Positions 1-11,855 are shown, counted from the stretch's first letter. The stretch is 64,000 bases of DNA from Heloderma charlesbogerti (GCA_026122225.1 JANEZZ010001629.1:95119-159118); one strand, 5' to 3'. Notes: generated by a model not told the origin, from the letters alone. Translations and numbers: made by a program.

Positions 1-1200
1 GAATTGGAATGTAAACTGACCTTTTCCAGTCTTGTGGCCACTGTTGAGTGTTCCAGATTTGTTGGCATATTGAATGCAGCACTTTAACAGCATCATCTTT
101 TAGGATTTTAAATAGCTCGGCTGGAATACTGTCATCTCCGCTAGCTTTGTTGTTACTAATGCTTCCTAAGGCCCACTTGACTTCACTCTCGAGGATGTCC
201 GGCTCAAGTTCAGTGACCGCACTATCATGGCTATCAGGGACATTCAGATCTTTCCTGTATAGTTCTTCTGTGTATTCTTGCCACCTCTTCTTAATCTCAT
301 CTGCTTCTGTTAGGTCCCTGCCTTCTTTGTCCTTTATCATGCCCGTCTTTGCACAAAACGTTCCCCTGAGATCTCCAATTTTCTTGAAGAGATCTCTAGT
401 CTTTCCCATTCTGTTGTTTTCCTCGATTTCTTTGCATTGTTCATTTAAGAAGGCCTTCTTGTCTCTCCTTGCTATTCTCTGGAACTCTGCATTCAGTTGG
501 GTATCTCTTCCCCTTTCTCCCTTGCTTTTCGCTTCCCTTCTTTCGTGAGCTACTTGTAAAGCCTCATCAGACAGCCACTTGGCTTTCTTGCATTTCTTTT
601 TCTTTGGGATGGATTTCGTTGCTGCCTCCTGAACAATGTTACGGACCTCCGTCCATAGTTCCTCAGGCACTCTGTCTATCAGGTCTAATCCCTGAAATCT
701 ATTCCTCACCTCCACTGTATATTCATCAGGGATATGATTGAGGTCATACCTGAACGGTTTAGTGGTTTTCCCGACGTTCTTCAATTTAAGCCGAAATTTT
801 GCAAGAAGCAGCTCATGATCTGAGCCACAGTCAGCTCCAGGTCTTGTTTTTACTGACTGTATAGAGCTTCTCCATCTTTGGCTGCAAAGGACATAATCAA
901 TCTGATTTCGATATTGACCATCTGGTGACGTCCATGTGTAGAGTCGCCTCTTGTGCTGTTGGAAAAGAGTGTTTGCTATGATCAGCATGTTCTCTTGGCA
1001 AAACTCTATTAGCTTTTGTCCTGCTTCATTTTGTACACCAAGGCCATGCCTGCCTGTTATCCCGGTGATTTCTTGACTTCCTACTTTAGCATTCCAATTC
1101 CCTATGATGAAGAGGACATCTTTTTTTGGTGTTAGTTCTAGTAGGTGTTGTAGGTCTTCATAGAACTGATCAACCTCAGCTTCTTCGGCCTCAGTGGTTG
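1..1200 (-). mobile_element. BovB (RTE) LINE fragment, runs off left edge
   Basis: Read on the minus strand this encodes the later part of the AP-type endonuclease and the start of the reverse transcriptase of a BovB element. It includes the GDWNAKVG stretch, the SDHELL motif and the lysine-rich linker IPKKKKCKKAKW. It aligns base for base with 53413-54612 of the better-preserved copy, with roughly a dozen differences seen by eye, so both belong to one young subfamily. Homology stops abruptly at 1200, where CAGTGGTTG is followed by unrelated AT-rich DNA. That is the 5' truncation point. The 3' part lies outside the window. The minus frame appears open but was not checked codon by codon. Confidence 0.93.
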
Positions 1201-1299
1201 CATATTGCATACAACGTCCTTTTTTTAACATTCAGTTAAGTAGACTGCACAAGTAGACGTTCATGTTAATGATTATCTAATGCAATAAGTTTTGTTAAT

Positions 1300-1649
1300 A
1301 ATTGTGCTCCTGAAAGAAATGGGTTCTTGGAGGTAACTGCAGGTAATGCAACATATTGATTTACAATGGTATGATCCTGGGTTGCACATCCACATTTCCC
1401 TAAAATGCACATTTTCATGCTTTATCCTATGGAGAAAATGCACAATTTTGGCTGATTTTTTTAAATTTTTGCATATTTCTCTAAGACAAAATTTGTGTAA
1501 AATCCCAGAAAGTTTTTTTTTTCTTAACGTCCACAAGGCCATGGACTCTGCCTGATAGGGAAAAGTCAATTCTGCTGTGGAATCCACAGGTCGGATGCAT
1601 AAAAATCCAAATTAATTTGGTTCCATTGCAGATTTCTCCGACATCCCGA
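1300..1649. mobile_element. Old AT-rich hAT-like MITE (reverse copy)
   Basis: The right end reads TTTCTCCGACATCCCGA, matching the ends of the elements at 8613-9008 and 10480-10861. The interior has the same run of short words (TGCACATTTTC, AAAATGCACA, TTTTTGCATATTTCTC) as those copies, in reverse order. The left boundary is not resolved. There is no coding capacity. Confidence 0.5.
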
Positions 1650-1718
1650 CTCACAATGTCAAAATGATTATGTTTCATTAACTGAATGTTCTATGGTTGT
1701 TAAAATAGGGTTGAATGA

Positions 1719-1785
1719 ACAGCTCTCTCACTCTCACTCGGTCTCACTCTCTCTTGCTCTCTTCCTCTCTCCCACCCCCAACCCT
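1719..1785. repeat. CT-rich simple repeat
   Basis: Imperfect TCTCAC/TCTCTC tract ending in a C-rich run. Confidence 0.8.
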
Positions 1786-2105
1786 CCTTGGAGAGGAAGT
1801 TTTGCTTGGTTAAAAAAAAATGAAGAGCAACATTTCAGGTTAATTTAAATTTCCTCCTTGAAAAATCACGCCCCATGCTGGTGTCAAAACTGCAGCCAAA
1901 AAGGCACCTGTTTTGGGCCAACTGGTTCAACTTGAACCATTTTGACCTTCCCATAATTTTAACCCAGCTATGGGGCAGGTAAAGCTTGCCCAGCTGGGAA
2001 GCAAAGTGAGAAGGAAAAAGCTCCTGCCAGGAGCAGGAAAGACTGTTTCCAAGAGTGCAGCTCATCTGCAGTCATTCAGCTCTATGGCATCAAGGCAAGT
2101 GAAGG

Positions 2106-2635
2106 TAGGGATGGACGGACTCACCTGTGCCTGGCTTTATCAGGTGCTTGCCAAGCCACCACTGCTACCTGCCCCTGCTCACAGCTCCACGCACGCTTTG
2201 TCATGGCCCGGTGAGTGCCCAACAAAGCTGTGGGACTACCCATCCCCCTAGCGAGCGGCCATTGTGCATAAAGTCAGCAGTTTGGGTGCTGCCAGGTAGG
2301 TAATGTTGCATGCTTGGTGACTATAAAGGGCCCATTTGCACAACATTACAGGAATGGATGCTCCATTCATGCCTGTAATGTTGCATAAATGGGCCTTTTA
2401 TGGCCGCCAATTGCACAACATTACCTACCAGGAGATGCCCAAGCTGCCATTGCTGCACCCAATGGTGGCTTGCTAGGAATATGAGGCAGCTGCTGGGCAC
2501 TAACTGAGCCATGGGGCACTCAACAAGTAGGTCTGTGAGCACCCCGCAGTTCAGCAAGCAGGGTCCAGGAGGGCAGGTGAGGGGGAGTCTGTCAGAGTCC
2601 ACACACACACACCTCAGACTCTCGCAATATCCCTA
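2106..2635. mobile_element. Foldback hAT-like element
   Basis: It begins TAGGGATGGACGGACTC and ends CAATATCCCTA. It is flanked by AGTGAAGG on the left and AGTGAAGA on the right, a 7/8 match to an 8-bp target duplication. GGTGAG-type motifs lie near both ends (CTCACCTG on the left, CAGGTGAG on the right). A long hairpin occupies the middle, and a short CA run has grown near the right end. No transposase is present, so it is non-autonomous. Confidence 0.65.
2294..2430. repeat. Long imperfect inverted repeat
   Basis: The left arm starts GGTAGGTAATGTTGCA and the right arm ends TTGCACAACATTACCTACC. The arms are about 60 bp with several mismatches and meet near 2362. This is the core hairpin of the foldback element around it. 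Confidence 0.8.
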
Positions 2636-2689
2636 AGTGAAGACAAGTGAAGCAAGATGAAGTAAGATGCTGTGGGTTCCCAGTTGACA

Positions 2690-2772
2690 GCTGGTTGGCC
2701 ACTGAGTGAACAGAATGCTGGACTAGATGGACCCTTGGTCTGATCCAGCAGGGTTCTTCTCATGTTCTTATG
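2690..2772 (+). mobile_element. CR1/L3-like LINE 3' tail
   Basis: The text GGACTAGATGGACCCTTGG followed by CTGATCCAGCAGGGTTCTTC is a 3' tail that recurs at 14882-15335 (reverse) and 36122-36672. Only the non-coding tail remains. Assignment to the L3-like branch of CR1 is from family knowledge. Confidence 0.55.
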
Positions 2773-3044
2773 AAAACTGCTGACAGCACATCGACAACTG
2801 AATAACCACAGCCTTCTAGCAAAGTCACAACTTTCAAATGCCAGAAAGTCACCAGCTAAGGATTAAGGATCAGCTTCCTCATGAGCGTAATTCAGAACAA
2901 GAATGCCAACATCAATGCAGACTAAGAGGTTGCCCCAATAAGAAACAGTGAGTCTCTTCCCACCCCACCCCCCTCCCCTAAGGATTCTATGAAGAGCCTA
3001 TAACACCCAAATTTGGGCACAAGAAACCCTTTCATCTGTTATGT

Positions 3045-3272
3045 GAAAAGATCAGCCTTACCATCAATATTGAAGAGGAATATAGCCACCGTAAAGCAGA
3101 CTGGGAAAGATTCTGGTTTACCTAAGGAGGTGGTGGGCTCTCTGTCACTGGAGGTATTCAAGCAAAGACTGGACAGCCACCTGTCAGGGTTGCTTTAAAC
3201 TGGATTCTGAAATGAGCAGGGAGTTGGAGTCAATGGCCTAACTGACCCCTTCCAATGCTATGTTTCTATAAT
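3045..3272 (+). mobile_element. CR1 LINE 3' end, old
   Basis: It encodes remnants of the CR1 C-terminus (GLPKEVVGSLSLEVFKQRLD) followed by the 3' UTR text CCTTCCAATGCTATGTTTCT. It is diverged from the fresher tails at 13.8 and 42.0 kb and has no clean ATTCTATG array. Confidence 0.8.
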
Positions 3273-3419
3273 CTGGGAGAGTGTCTGCATTTGAAGTGAT
3301 GGTTTATACGAAGGGATAGGAAAACTGACTGTCTTGGACAGGGCAACCATTTTTACCAGCAGAAGTGTTGCTTAAGCCATGATCATTTGAGGGGGGGTCA
3401 AGGACTGGCACCAAGACTT

Positions 3420-5861
3420 TGTAACTCTAGGGTTACGTCCCCTTCATGGATCACTGCCTTGTTGTGGCGAAGGGGCTTGCGTAACTCAGTGAAGCCATAA
3501 GCTATGCCGTGCAGGGCCACCCAAGATGGACAGGTCATGGCAGAGAGTTCTGACAAAATGTGGTCCACTGGAGAAGGAAATGGCAACCCACTCCAGTATT
3601 CTTGCCAAGAAAACCCCATGGAACGTACCACAAGGCTAAAAGATATGACGCCGGAAGATGAGCCCCTCAGGTCGGAAGGTATCCAATATGCTACTGGGGA
3701 AGAGCAGAGGGTATTTCCAAGTAGCGCCAGAAAGAGTGAAGCGGCTGGGCCAAACCCGAAAGGACACTCAGCTGTGGATGTGTCTGGTGGTGAAAAGAAA
3801 ATCCGATGCTGTAAAGAACAATATTGTTTAGGAACCTGGAATGTAAGATCAATGAATCAAGGTAAGCTGGAGGTGGTCAAACATGAGATGGCAAGATTGA
3901 ACATCGACATCTTGGGAATCAGCGAACTAAAATGGACAAGCATGGGCGACTTTAATTCAGGTGACCATTATATCTACTACTATGGGCAAGAATCCCTTAG
4001 AAGAAATGGAGTAGCAGTCATAGTCAACAAAAGGGTGGGAAAAGCAGTATCCGAGTACAATCTCAAAAATGATAGAATGATCTCAGTATGAATCCAAGGC
4101 AAAGCATTCAGCATCACAGTAATTCAAGTCTATGCCCCAACCACTGAGGCTGAAGAAGCTGAGGTTGATTGGTTCTGTGAAGACCTACAACACCTTCTAG
4201 AACTAAAAAAAGATGTCCTCTTCATCATAAGGGATTGGAATGCTAAAGCAGGAAGTCAAGAAATCACCGGGATAGCAGGCCTTGGTGTACAAAATGAAGC
4301 AGGACAAAGGCTAATAGAGTTTTGCCAAGAGAACTTGCTGATCATAGCAAACACTTTTTTCCAACAGCACAGGAGGTGACTCTACACATGGACGTCACCA
4401 GATGGTCAATATCAAAATCAGATTGATTATGTCCTTTGCAGCCAAAGATGGAGAAGCTGTATACAGGCAGTCAAAACAAGACCTGGAGCTGACTGTGGCT
4501 CAGATCATGAGCTTCTTATTGCAAAATTTCGGCTTAAATTGAAGAACGTAGGGAAAACCACTAAACCATTCAGGTATGACCTAAATCATATCCCTTATGA
4601 ATATACAGTGGAGGTGAGGAATAGATTTAAGGTATTAGACCTGATAGACAGAGTGCCTGAGGAACTATGGACGGAGGTCCATAACATTGTCCAGGACGCA
4701 GCAATTCAATCCATCCCAAAGAAAAAGAAATGCAAGAAAGCAAAGTGGCTGTCTGATGAGGCTTTACAAGTAGCTGAGGAAGAACGGAAGTGAAAAGGAA
4801 GGGAGAAAGGGGAAGATATATGCAACTGAATGCAGAGTTCCAGAGAATAGCAAGGAGAGACAAGAAGGCCTTCTTAAATGAACAATGCAAAGAAATCGAG
4901 GAAAACAATAGAATGGGAAAGACTAGAGGTTTTTTCAAGAAAATCAAGGGAATGTTTTGTGCAACGATGGGCAAGATACAAGACAAAGAAGGCAGGGACC
5001 TAACAGAAGCAGATGAGATTCAGAAGAGGTGGAAAGAATACACAGAAGAACTATACAGGAAAGATCTGAATGTCCCTGATAGCCATGATAGTGCGCTCAC
5101 TGAACTTGAGCTGGACATCCTCGAGAGTGAAGTCAAGTGGGCCTTAGGAAGCATTACTAACAAAAAAAGCTAGTGGAGATGACAATATTCCAGCTGAGCT
5201 ATTTAAAATCCTAAAAGATGATGCTGTTAAAGTGCTGCACTCAATATGCCAACAAATCTGGAACACTCAACAGTGGCCACAAGACTGGAAAAGGTCAGTT
5301 TACATTCCAATTCCAAAGAAGGGCAACGCCAAAGAGAGTTCACACTACCTCACAATTGCACTCATTTCACATGCCAGCAAGGTGATGCTCAAAATCATAC
5401 AAGCTAGGCTTCAGCAGTATGTGAACCGAGAACTACCGGAAGTACAAGCTGGGTTTAGAAGAGGCAGAGGAACTAGAGATCAAATCGCCAACATTCGCTG
5501 CATCATGGAGAAAGCAAGAGAATTCCAGAAAAATGTCTATTTCTGCTTCATTGACTACACTAAAGCCTTTGATTGTGTGGATCACAACAAACTGTGGCAA
5601 ATTCTGAAAGAGATGGGAGTACCAGACCACCTTACCTGTCTCCTGAGAAACCTGTACGAGGAACAAGAAGCAACAGTAAGAACTGGACATGGAACAACCG
5701 ATTAGTTCAAAACTGGGCAAGGAGTACGACAAGGCTGTATATTGTCGCCCTGCTTATTTAATGTATATGCAGAGTACATCATGAGAAACACCGGGTTGGA
5801 TGAATCACAAGTCGGAATTAAGATTGTCGGGAGAATTATCAACAACCTCAGATACGCAGAC
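3420..5861 (+). mobile_element. BovB LINE, 5' and central part, decayed
   Basis: This copy reaches what looks like the element's 5' end (CCCCTTCATGGATCACTGCC), which is shared with the copy ending at 33316. It runs through endonuclease and reverse transcriptase to the catalytic motif, where it is cut at TACGCAGACG and replaced by a hAT-like element. The remaining 3' piece resumes at 6291. The BovB text between the catalytic YADD region and SLEKTL is gone, so the break is a deletion as well as an insertion. Confidence 0.93.
3504..5705 (+). pseudogene. BovB endonuclease-reverse transcriptase, broken
   Basis: This is the remnant of the single large BovB ORF. Readable pieces are at 3504-4091 (leader and endonuclease start, containing LGTWNVRSMNQGK and GISELKW), 4539-4793 and 4790-5173 (linker), and 5232-5705 (reverse transcriptase fingers and palm, with GFRRGRGTRDQI and FIDYTKAFDCVDH). 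In-frame stops and frameshifts separate them: a TGA follows MISV near 4090, a small deletion lies before KKDVLF, and TTDW has become a stop near 5703. The RT catalytic aspartates after YAD are lost at the 5861 junction. It cannot make a working enzyme. Confidence 0.92.
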
Positions 5862-6290
5862 GTGTTTTGTTTTGTTTTTTACCCAGATGTGATAGGCTAC
5901 GTAAGTTTTTACATAACCTAAAACATCTGGGTAAAAAAAGAAAAGGTGCACGCAAATGGCGGTGGCTACAGCCATCGCCATTTGCGTTCCTTATTTTTCT
6001 TCATCTTAGTCTACGTAAATATTTATGTAGCCCCCGCCATTTGCATACACTTTTCTTTTTTCCTTACCCAGAGCCCTCCGTGGCTGGAAATCCAGCTGCA
6101 GACGGCCCTGTCCTGGGCCTGGCCGGCTGCTCCGCGGAGCTGCCGCGGAGCACAGCCGGCTTTCAAGGATTCCGGGGGGGAGGACCGGATCGTCTCCTCC
6201 CCCGGCGAGGATTCTGGGGGGAGGGATGGAGTGCCTCCCCCCCCAGTGGAACCCGGTGGAGCCAGGTAAGCGGGGTTTCATACACCCCTA
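5862..6290. mobile_element. Palindromic hAT-like MITE, left end lost
   Basis: It contains a hairpin pair around GATAGGCTACGTAA (5886 onward), a GCAAATGGCGG...CCATTTGCG hairpin, an AGTCTACGTAAATATTTATG motif and a GC-rich right arm. The right end is CAGGTAAGC, then CACCCCTA at 6290, the family terminus with an outward splice-donor-like motif. No TAGGGATG left end is present and no target duplication is seen. Together with the missing BovB text, this suggests one deletion removed the left end and neighbouring BovB after insertion. Confidence 0.85.
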
Positions 6291-6503
6291 GAAAAGTCAC
6301 TGGAAAAGACCCTGATGCTGGGAAAGATTGAAGGCAAAAGGAGACGGGGACGGCAGAGGATGAGATGGCTAGATAGCATCACCGATGCAATGAATATGAA
6401 CTTGAGCACACTCTGGGAGAGAGCGGAGGACAGGAAGGCCTGGTGTGCTATGGTCCATGGGGTCACGAAGAGTCTGACACGACTTAACCACTGAACAACA
6501 ACA
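6291..6503 (+). mobile_element. BovB LINE, 3' terminal part
   Basis: It resumes the interrupted copy at the SLEKTLMLGKIEGKRRRGRQ coding text, reads through the C-terminus and ends with GACACGACTTAACCACTG and an AACAAC tail. The tail matches the 3' ends of the copies at 30156 and 52092. Confidence 0.93.
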
Positions 6504-7223
6504 GCAATAGGGTTACCTTCTCTCCACCCCTTCACATTAATTTTTTTGATTTCCAGCAAAGTCTTTGGGTTTGATCTAGATTTAGATTTGTGCAACAGTG
6601 CCAGTGGAAGGAGACACCCACATTCCTTCCCCATGGCAGGCCCTCCAGCACCCCTACCCCAATGCTACATATGGAGTCAGGGACTGTGCCAGATGGGATA
6701 GGTTGAAGTATGGGCAGGAGAGGGAAACCCTGAAGATCAGTTGATGGCACCTCCCATGAGTGGAAGTCCACTCATGAAGGGTGCTTATGCCCAGTTCTGG
6801 GTGAGCCCACAGCACAGACTACTGCATCCTGCAGGATCCCCAGATCCTCTGTGTAACATTTTCAGGGAGCTGGACAGGCTGTTTTGGTTCGGGAAATCCA
6901 TTTCAGCCAGCCCTGTAGCACAATCCGAAGTCTAGATCCAACCCTCTGGGGTTCACCACTTCCTGGATGAGTTTTTTGGGGGTTTGTTGTTGATAAGCAT
7001 CCTTTCCTGAGATTTATTCATTTGGCTGATTTTGATTCCATATGGTATATTTGTTGTTTGTACTTTAAAAAAAAATTCCACATCACAACCACTCTTGTCT
7101 GTTTTTGGACCCAAAGGTGAGGCAGAAATATTCTAGTAAATGAAATGTAGAGCGAATATCTAGCAAATGAAACCACTGCTTTGCTTTGCCACATGCTGAA
7201 CGCAAGCTGGGTCCATTCAGTCC
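6504..7223. other. No feature recognised
   Basis: No gene, clear repeat family or strong inverted repeat was identified. Open frames here are short and have no recognisable product. Confidence 0.5.
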
Positions 7224-7551
7224 TAGGGATGGATGAATCTATCAGTTTCATTTTTCCCTTATTTTCTCATTTTTCCAGACTTAAATTTCGTTCACTGAGA
7301 ATTTATCCAATCTTGAGTGTATTTTGCATTGCTATTTGCCTAATATACACATTTTTGCATGAACACTTTTCCTCATATAATGCAGTTTTAAATGTTCTTT
7401 TCATGGATATATATGCCCCCTTCATGTGCATTTTTCTCTAATTTATGTATTTTTGAACTTCATTGCAGTGTGAATTCCAAAAGATTTTTCTTTCACATAT
7501 TGGTTCACAAGTATGAAATTAGGTAAGTTCGCATTAAAATGAGAACCTACT
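7224..7551. mobile_element. Possible old AT-rich hAT-like MITE
   Basis: It starts TAGGGATGGATGAATCTAT. The text TATCAGTTTCATTTTTCCC resembles the reverse of the right end at 46.1 kb, and the interior has the usual runs (CACATTTTTGCATGAACAC). The right limit is placed near CTCAACCCGCA. No convincing target duplication was found. Confidence 0.4.
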
Positions 7552-8184
7552 CAACCCGCATTCCCCATTGGTCAGTTTGGCTGTGTGAAATGTCTCCAGA
7601 ACCATATGGATGACAGCTTGTGGGGCTGAGATGAATGCAGAATTCATATAAGGAGTTACACATTTTGTGTTAGATAGCTGCAGTGTTTGCACTTTGCAGG
7701 CAGCATGAGTACAATGCAATGCTCCTGGGATTCTTCTGCTACCGAGAAAATGCTGCCGTGTAATTATTTCAGGTGGCTGTGAGAAGTGGTTGAAAGTGGC
7801 AGTTACATCACCCTTTCCAATAAGCTTCTCTCAACCCCATTTTTCTCATGAAATCTCCGTTTGTTCTGTCCTGGTGCCAAAGTTGTTTACGAGGCACTCA
7901 TGAAAAAGGCCTTACACTTTGCTCTGTAATGTTGCTCTTATTTTCCAGAAGGGTTGTGCACATCCAAATTACAGAAAATTGCCTCGAAAGGGGTTCAATA
8001 TTTAAACAGCCACCACTTTATGTACGAATCCTTTGGATTCTTGCAAGCCAGGCCAAACTCAATTGCTGAGGAGGGAAAGCATATAATTGAGGGGGGGGAC
8101 CCATGGAGATTTATTGTGAGAAATGAATATCAGAATGATCATGCAAATTAAAAACCTTCCTTGGAGGGCATATGTAACCCACAG

Positions 8185-8492
8185 AGGAATGCAAACAAGT
8201 TTCCCAGTGAGGCTTGCCTGGCGCCTACACTGTGAAGACCTTCTTGTTTTCCCAGGCATTTCAGTCTCAGTTTCTGTTGTTTTACACTTGGTACTGTACT
8301 GTAAATCTTTGCATTGCTGCTAGGTCTTATTTGGGTGTTTACTTTGATTTTATACTGTAGTTTCAACCCTTAATGTATTGTATGTTGTATTTTATAGTGT
8401 CATGGTTTTAATTGCTGTGAATTGCCCAGAGAGCTTCGGCTATTGGGCAGTATAGAAAAGTAATAAATAAATAAATAAACACACAAATAAAT
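8185..8492 (+). mobile_element. L2 LINE 3' end
   Basis: The text GTGAAGACCTTCTTGTTTTC and CCAGAGAGCTTCGGCTATTG followed by an AATAAATA tail corresponds to the 3' UTR of the L2 copy at 42190-43195 read in the other direction. Only non-coding tail is present. Confidence 0.7.
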
Positions 8493-8612
8493 GAATGAAT
8501 AATTTTGCATGCATTATTATCAGGCTGGATCCAGATTTAACCATACTTGGAGCAGAACCACTGAAATTAGTCAGACCAAAGTTAATTATGACTATGATTC
8601 CTTTGCGTCTAG

Positions 8613-9008
8613 TAGGGATGTATGGATTGTGTCAAATCTGTTCCATCTGTGTTTCACAGGTTGTCAAGTGCCTTTGGTTCCATCATCCGCCCATCGCCGG
8701 AATTAGATTTTTTTTGTTTGTTTCTGAATTCCCATTTGCACAAATGCAGATTTGCACACTTTTGCACATGGGTAAATGCACAGATTCCCCCCAAATGCAT
8801 AACACCCTTTCCCCCTATGGGGGAAATGCATGTTTTTAGCCAGCTTTTTTTTTTAATTCTGCATGTTTTTCTATGACAATATTTGCGCAAAATTTTGGAA
8901 AAGTTAGAAAACCATTCCACAAAGCTGGTCTACAGTGGGAATCCACAGGCTGGATTCATGAAAATCCAAACTCAATTGGTACGTTTGCGGATTTGTCCAC
9001 CATCCCGA
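8613..9008. mobile_element. Old AT-rich hAT-like MITE
   Basis: It starts TAGGGATGTATGG and ends TTTGTCCACCATCCCGA. Flanks GCGTCTAG and GGGTATAC agree at 5 of 8 positions, a weak, aged target duplication. The interior has GCACAAATGCAGATTTGCAC words and is related to the elements at 1300 and 10480. Confidence 0.6.
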
Positions 9009-9503
9009 GGGTATACCCTAAGTTTGAATCCAACCCAGCATCAGCAATATTAGCAGCATCCCACATAGTCATCTAACCATCATATAATGATGAAACTCCC
9101 CTCCCCACAAAACTGCTGCTAATAGGTGTGAGAACATCGCACACACATACCCATTGTTCTTCTGGTTTTCTTATTGCTGCATTTATTTTACTCTTTCCTG
9201 GGGACAGACAAATCTGTATCTATTTGTCTTTTTATAACGTTCCCAGTTTTTCAACAAGTTGAAAGTAGTTTTAAAAATATTTTTTAAACACTTTTGTTTT
9301 TGAATGTTTTTTAAAGTCTGCATGAAAATGTATGCACATTTTCATACGTATGGAGATTTCTACATATTTGCATGCATTTCTCGCTAATATATGCATTATT
9401 GCAAGCAATTTTGCCTAACATATGCCCTTTTCTGTGCATTTTTCCCTATAATACATGTTTTTGTACACATTTTATGATTGAAAAGATGCAACATTTGGAG
9501 AAG

Positions 9504-9980
9504 TAGGGATGTACGAATCCCACTTACCAGTCCGCTGCCGGGGTCCACTGGGGGGGGAGGTGATCCATCCCTCCCCCCCAGAATCCTCCCAAGCTAGCTC
9601 TGCTCCATAGCAAGGCCACGGAGCCACCAGCCGGGGCCGGCTGCAGTCGGACCTCCGGCCACTGCCGGGCTGCTGCAGTTGCAAATGGCAGCTGTCGTAG
9701 TGGCCGCCATTTGCGTGCCTGCATTAGGCCATGATAGGCTACGTAAGTATTTATGTAGCCTATCATGGCAAAAGGCAGGCATGCAAATGGCGGCCACTAT
9801 GACGGCCGCCATTTGCAGCCACAGCAGCCAGAAGGCGACCTGGAACCACAGCCACCACCGTCAGGTAGGTCCATCCTGGGGGGGATTTCGGGGGGTGGCG
9901 GGGTGGGGGTCCGTTCTGCCACAGACTCCGGGCGGCCAGATTCTAAAGAATGTCCATGGCAGATTTCTCCAACATCCCTG
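9504..9980. mobile_element. Palindromic hAT-like MITE
   Basis: It begins TAGGGATGTACGAATCCCAC and ends CAACATCCCTG, with a perfect 8-bp target duplication TGGAGAAG (9496-9503 and 9981-9988). Hairpins inside are GCAAATGGCAGC...GCCGCCATTTGC near 9685, a GATAGGCTACGTAA hairpin near 9730 and a second GCAAATGGCGG hairpin near 9783. Outward donor-like motifs are CTTACCAG on the left (reverse CTGGTAAG) and CAGGTAGGT on the right. It is inserted in AT-rich DNA and has no coding capacity. Confidence 0.9.
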
Positions 9981-10479
9981 TGGAGAAGTGCAAATACTGA
10001 CGGATAAGTCTGTGCCCATTAGTGTATTAGTTTGAGAAATGCAAATTAGGGCAGTTCATATTAGGTCAGTCCAGCAAAAAGGCCATGATTTTCCTTTAAA
10101 ACAATTTCTTCTTCCCAACAAGGCATGCCCTCCCCTTGCACGTTGTTTTAAAGCAAGATGGGAGCTTTTATTTTATGTCATTTTTATTTTTTGCTTCCAC
10201 TGCTGCAGCAACAACTTCGGCAGTGGTGGTGGTGGTAGTGGTGGTGGGGTGACTGAGGCTGCAAAATGGTTAGAAGGGCCTCATGTGGCCCATGGAGTGT
10301 ATGTTGCCCACCCCTATTTTAAACAGTCAGCATACAAAAGAATCTTGTTGCAACCAGATGTACTATCACATCAAGTTTGTTTTGTTTTTGTGGTGCTTCA
10401 ACAATACATACAAGTCTGCAAGTGCATCAGTAAAGGATGCAATGAAGTCTACGATCACATGCAAACACAGAATAGGAGT

Positions 10480-10861
10480 TAGGGATGTCAGAGAAATCCA
10501 CAATGGATTCAAATAAGTTCAGATTTCTTTGAATCTGGCCCATGAATTCCACTGCTGACCAGCTTTTTCCGAGTTGTATAGATTCTGCAGTCTTGCAGAA
10601 CGTTTTTTTTTTTTTCTTTTACTTTCTGGAATTGTACACAAATTTAGTCATACCGAAATACGAAAAATATGACAAAATAAAAACTAAAAACGCTGACTGG
10701 AAATGTACATTTTCCCCCATAGGGTAAAGTGTGAAAATGCAGCTTTTGGAGGGATTTGCACATTTGCACAAGTGCGCACTTTCCATCATGAATGCAAATT
10801 GAATGCTTCACAATCCATGGAACACAGATGGAATGGAGTTAATGAAATCTGTACATCCCTG
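10480..10861. mobile_element. Old AT-rich hAT-like MITE
   Basis: It starts TAGGGATGTCAGAGAAATCC and ends GTACATCCCTG. Flanks ATAGGAGT and ATTGGAGG match at 6 of 8 positions. The interior has TTTGCACATTTGCACAAG words shared with related copies. Confidence 0.7.
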
Positions 10862-11855
10862 ATTGGAGGAGGCCCCATAGTTCACCACCACCACCACCCC
10901 CGCTTGATGCAGGAAATCCAGATCGCTGTATGAACCAAGCCAGAGTTTGGACTTGTTGGAACTAGCTGGCAAGAAGCTCCCTTGGAGAGCTGCAAGGCTC
11001 TGCGGTTGCTTTCAGAGGACCGATGCTGCAGGACTCGCATTGCCAATCTATGTGCCTGCCTCCCCTCCCATGCTCAACTTCACATTTGTAAATGTAGAAA
11101 TATTACAAAACGGTCTGCTGCCGAAAATCTCTCTACACATAGTACACAATAAAATTATCCATGGAACTTCCTATGACTCAGGTAAAGGTGGGGGGAGCAC
11201 AAACAGCTGTTATAACCTGCAATAGAAATGGCATGTAATAAAATCAGCGAACAATTAAATAGAGAAGGCAGATGGAGCTGTTCTAACGCGATGTGAATCT
11301 GACATGATTCTTCCTTCTCTTTTGTATCTAAAATGTTCACAGGATGCTGAATGCTATTGGACCCACAGGCCTCAATGTCACATGTGATCAGAGTGACTGG
11401 TTTATCAAAATGCCCTTGAAAGCTTCACTCATGCTTCATTCTGTACTCTGACCCAGGCCTGACTCTTTGCTTGAAATGATGCCCCAGTATTGTGCTTTTC
11501 AAGCACCACCATTAATGAAAGCATGGGGGTGGGGTAGGGATGCTTTCACCCATATAAAATAGCTATTTGTTTCTGTTCCTTTCAGCTCTGATGTTTTTGT
11601 TGTTTCATGGCAACAACTTGGACATTAATACTCAGAGGAACAGAATGTAAGCAGAGTGTTCCTGATCCAGCAAGGTCATGCACCAACTACTCAAAGAAAA
11701 TTTCTCTGTATCAGTTTCATGACTATTTATTTACTTAATTACCCTATTTAAAAATGTCTCTAAATAATGGTTGGTGCCCTCGTTAGTGTTTTGGTCCCCC
11801 TTTGGGCCTGGATGGTGCCCAGTCACAAACTCTGCACTGCATCACACACTGGCAC
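10862..11855. other. No feature recognised
   Basis: Apart from a short CCACCA run near 10885, no repeat family, gene or strong hairpin was identified. Confidence 0.45.

Noticed and set aside
1229..1690. 13-bp inverted repeat AACATTCAGTTAA / TTAACTGAATGTT flanking the AT-rich element
   Set aside because: A true match, but no duplication or family relative was found, so I could not decide whether it is a separate element.
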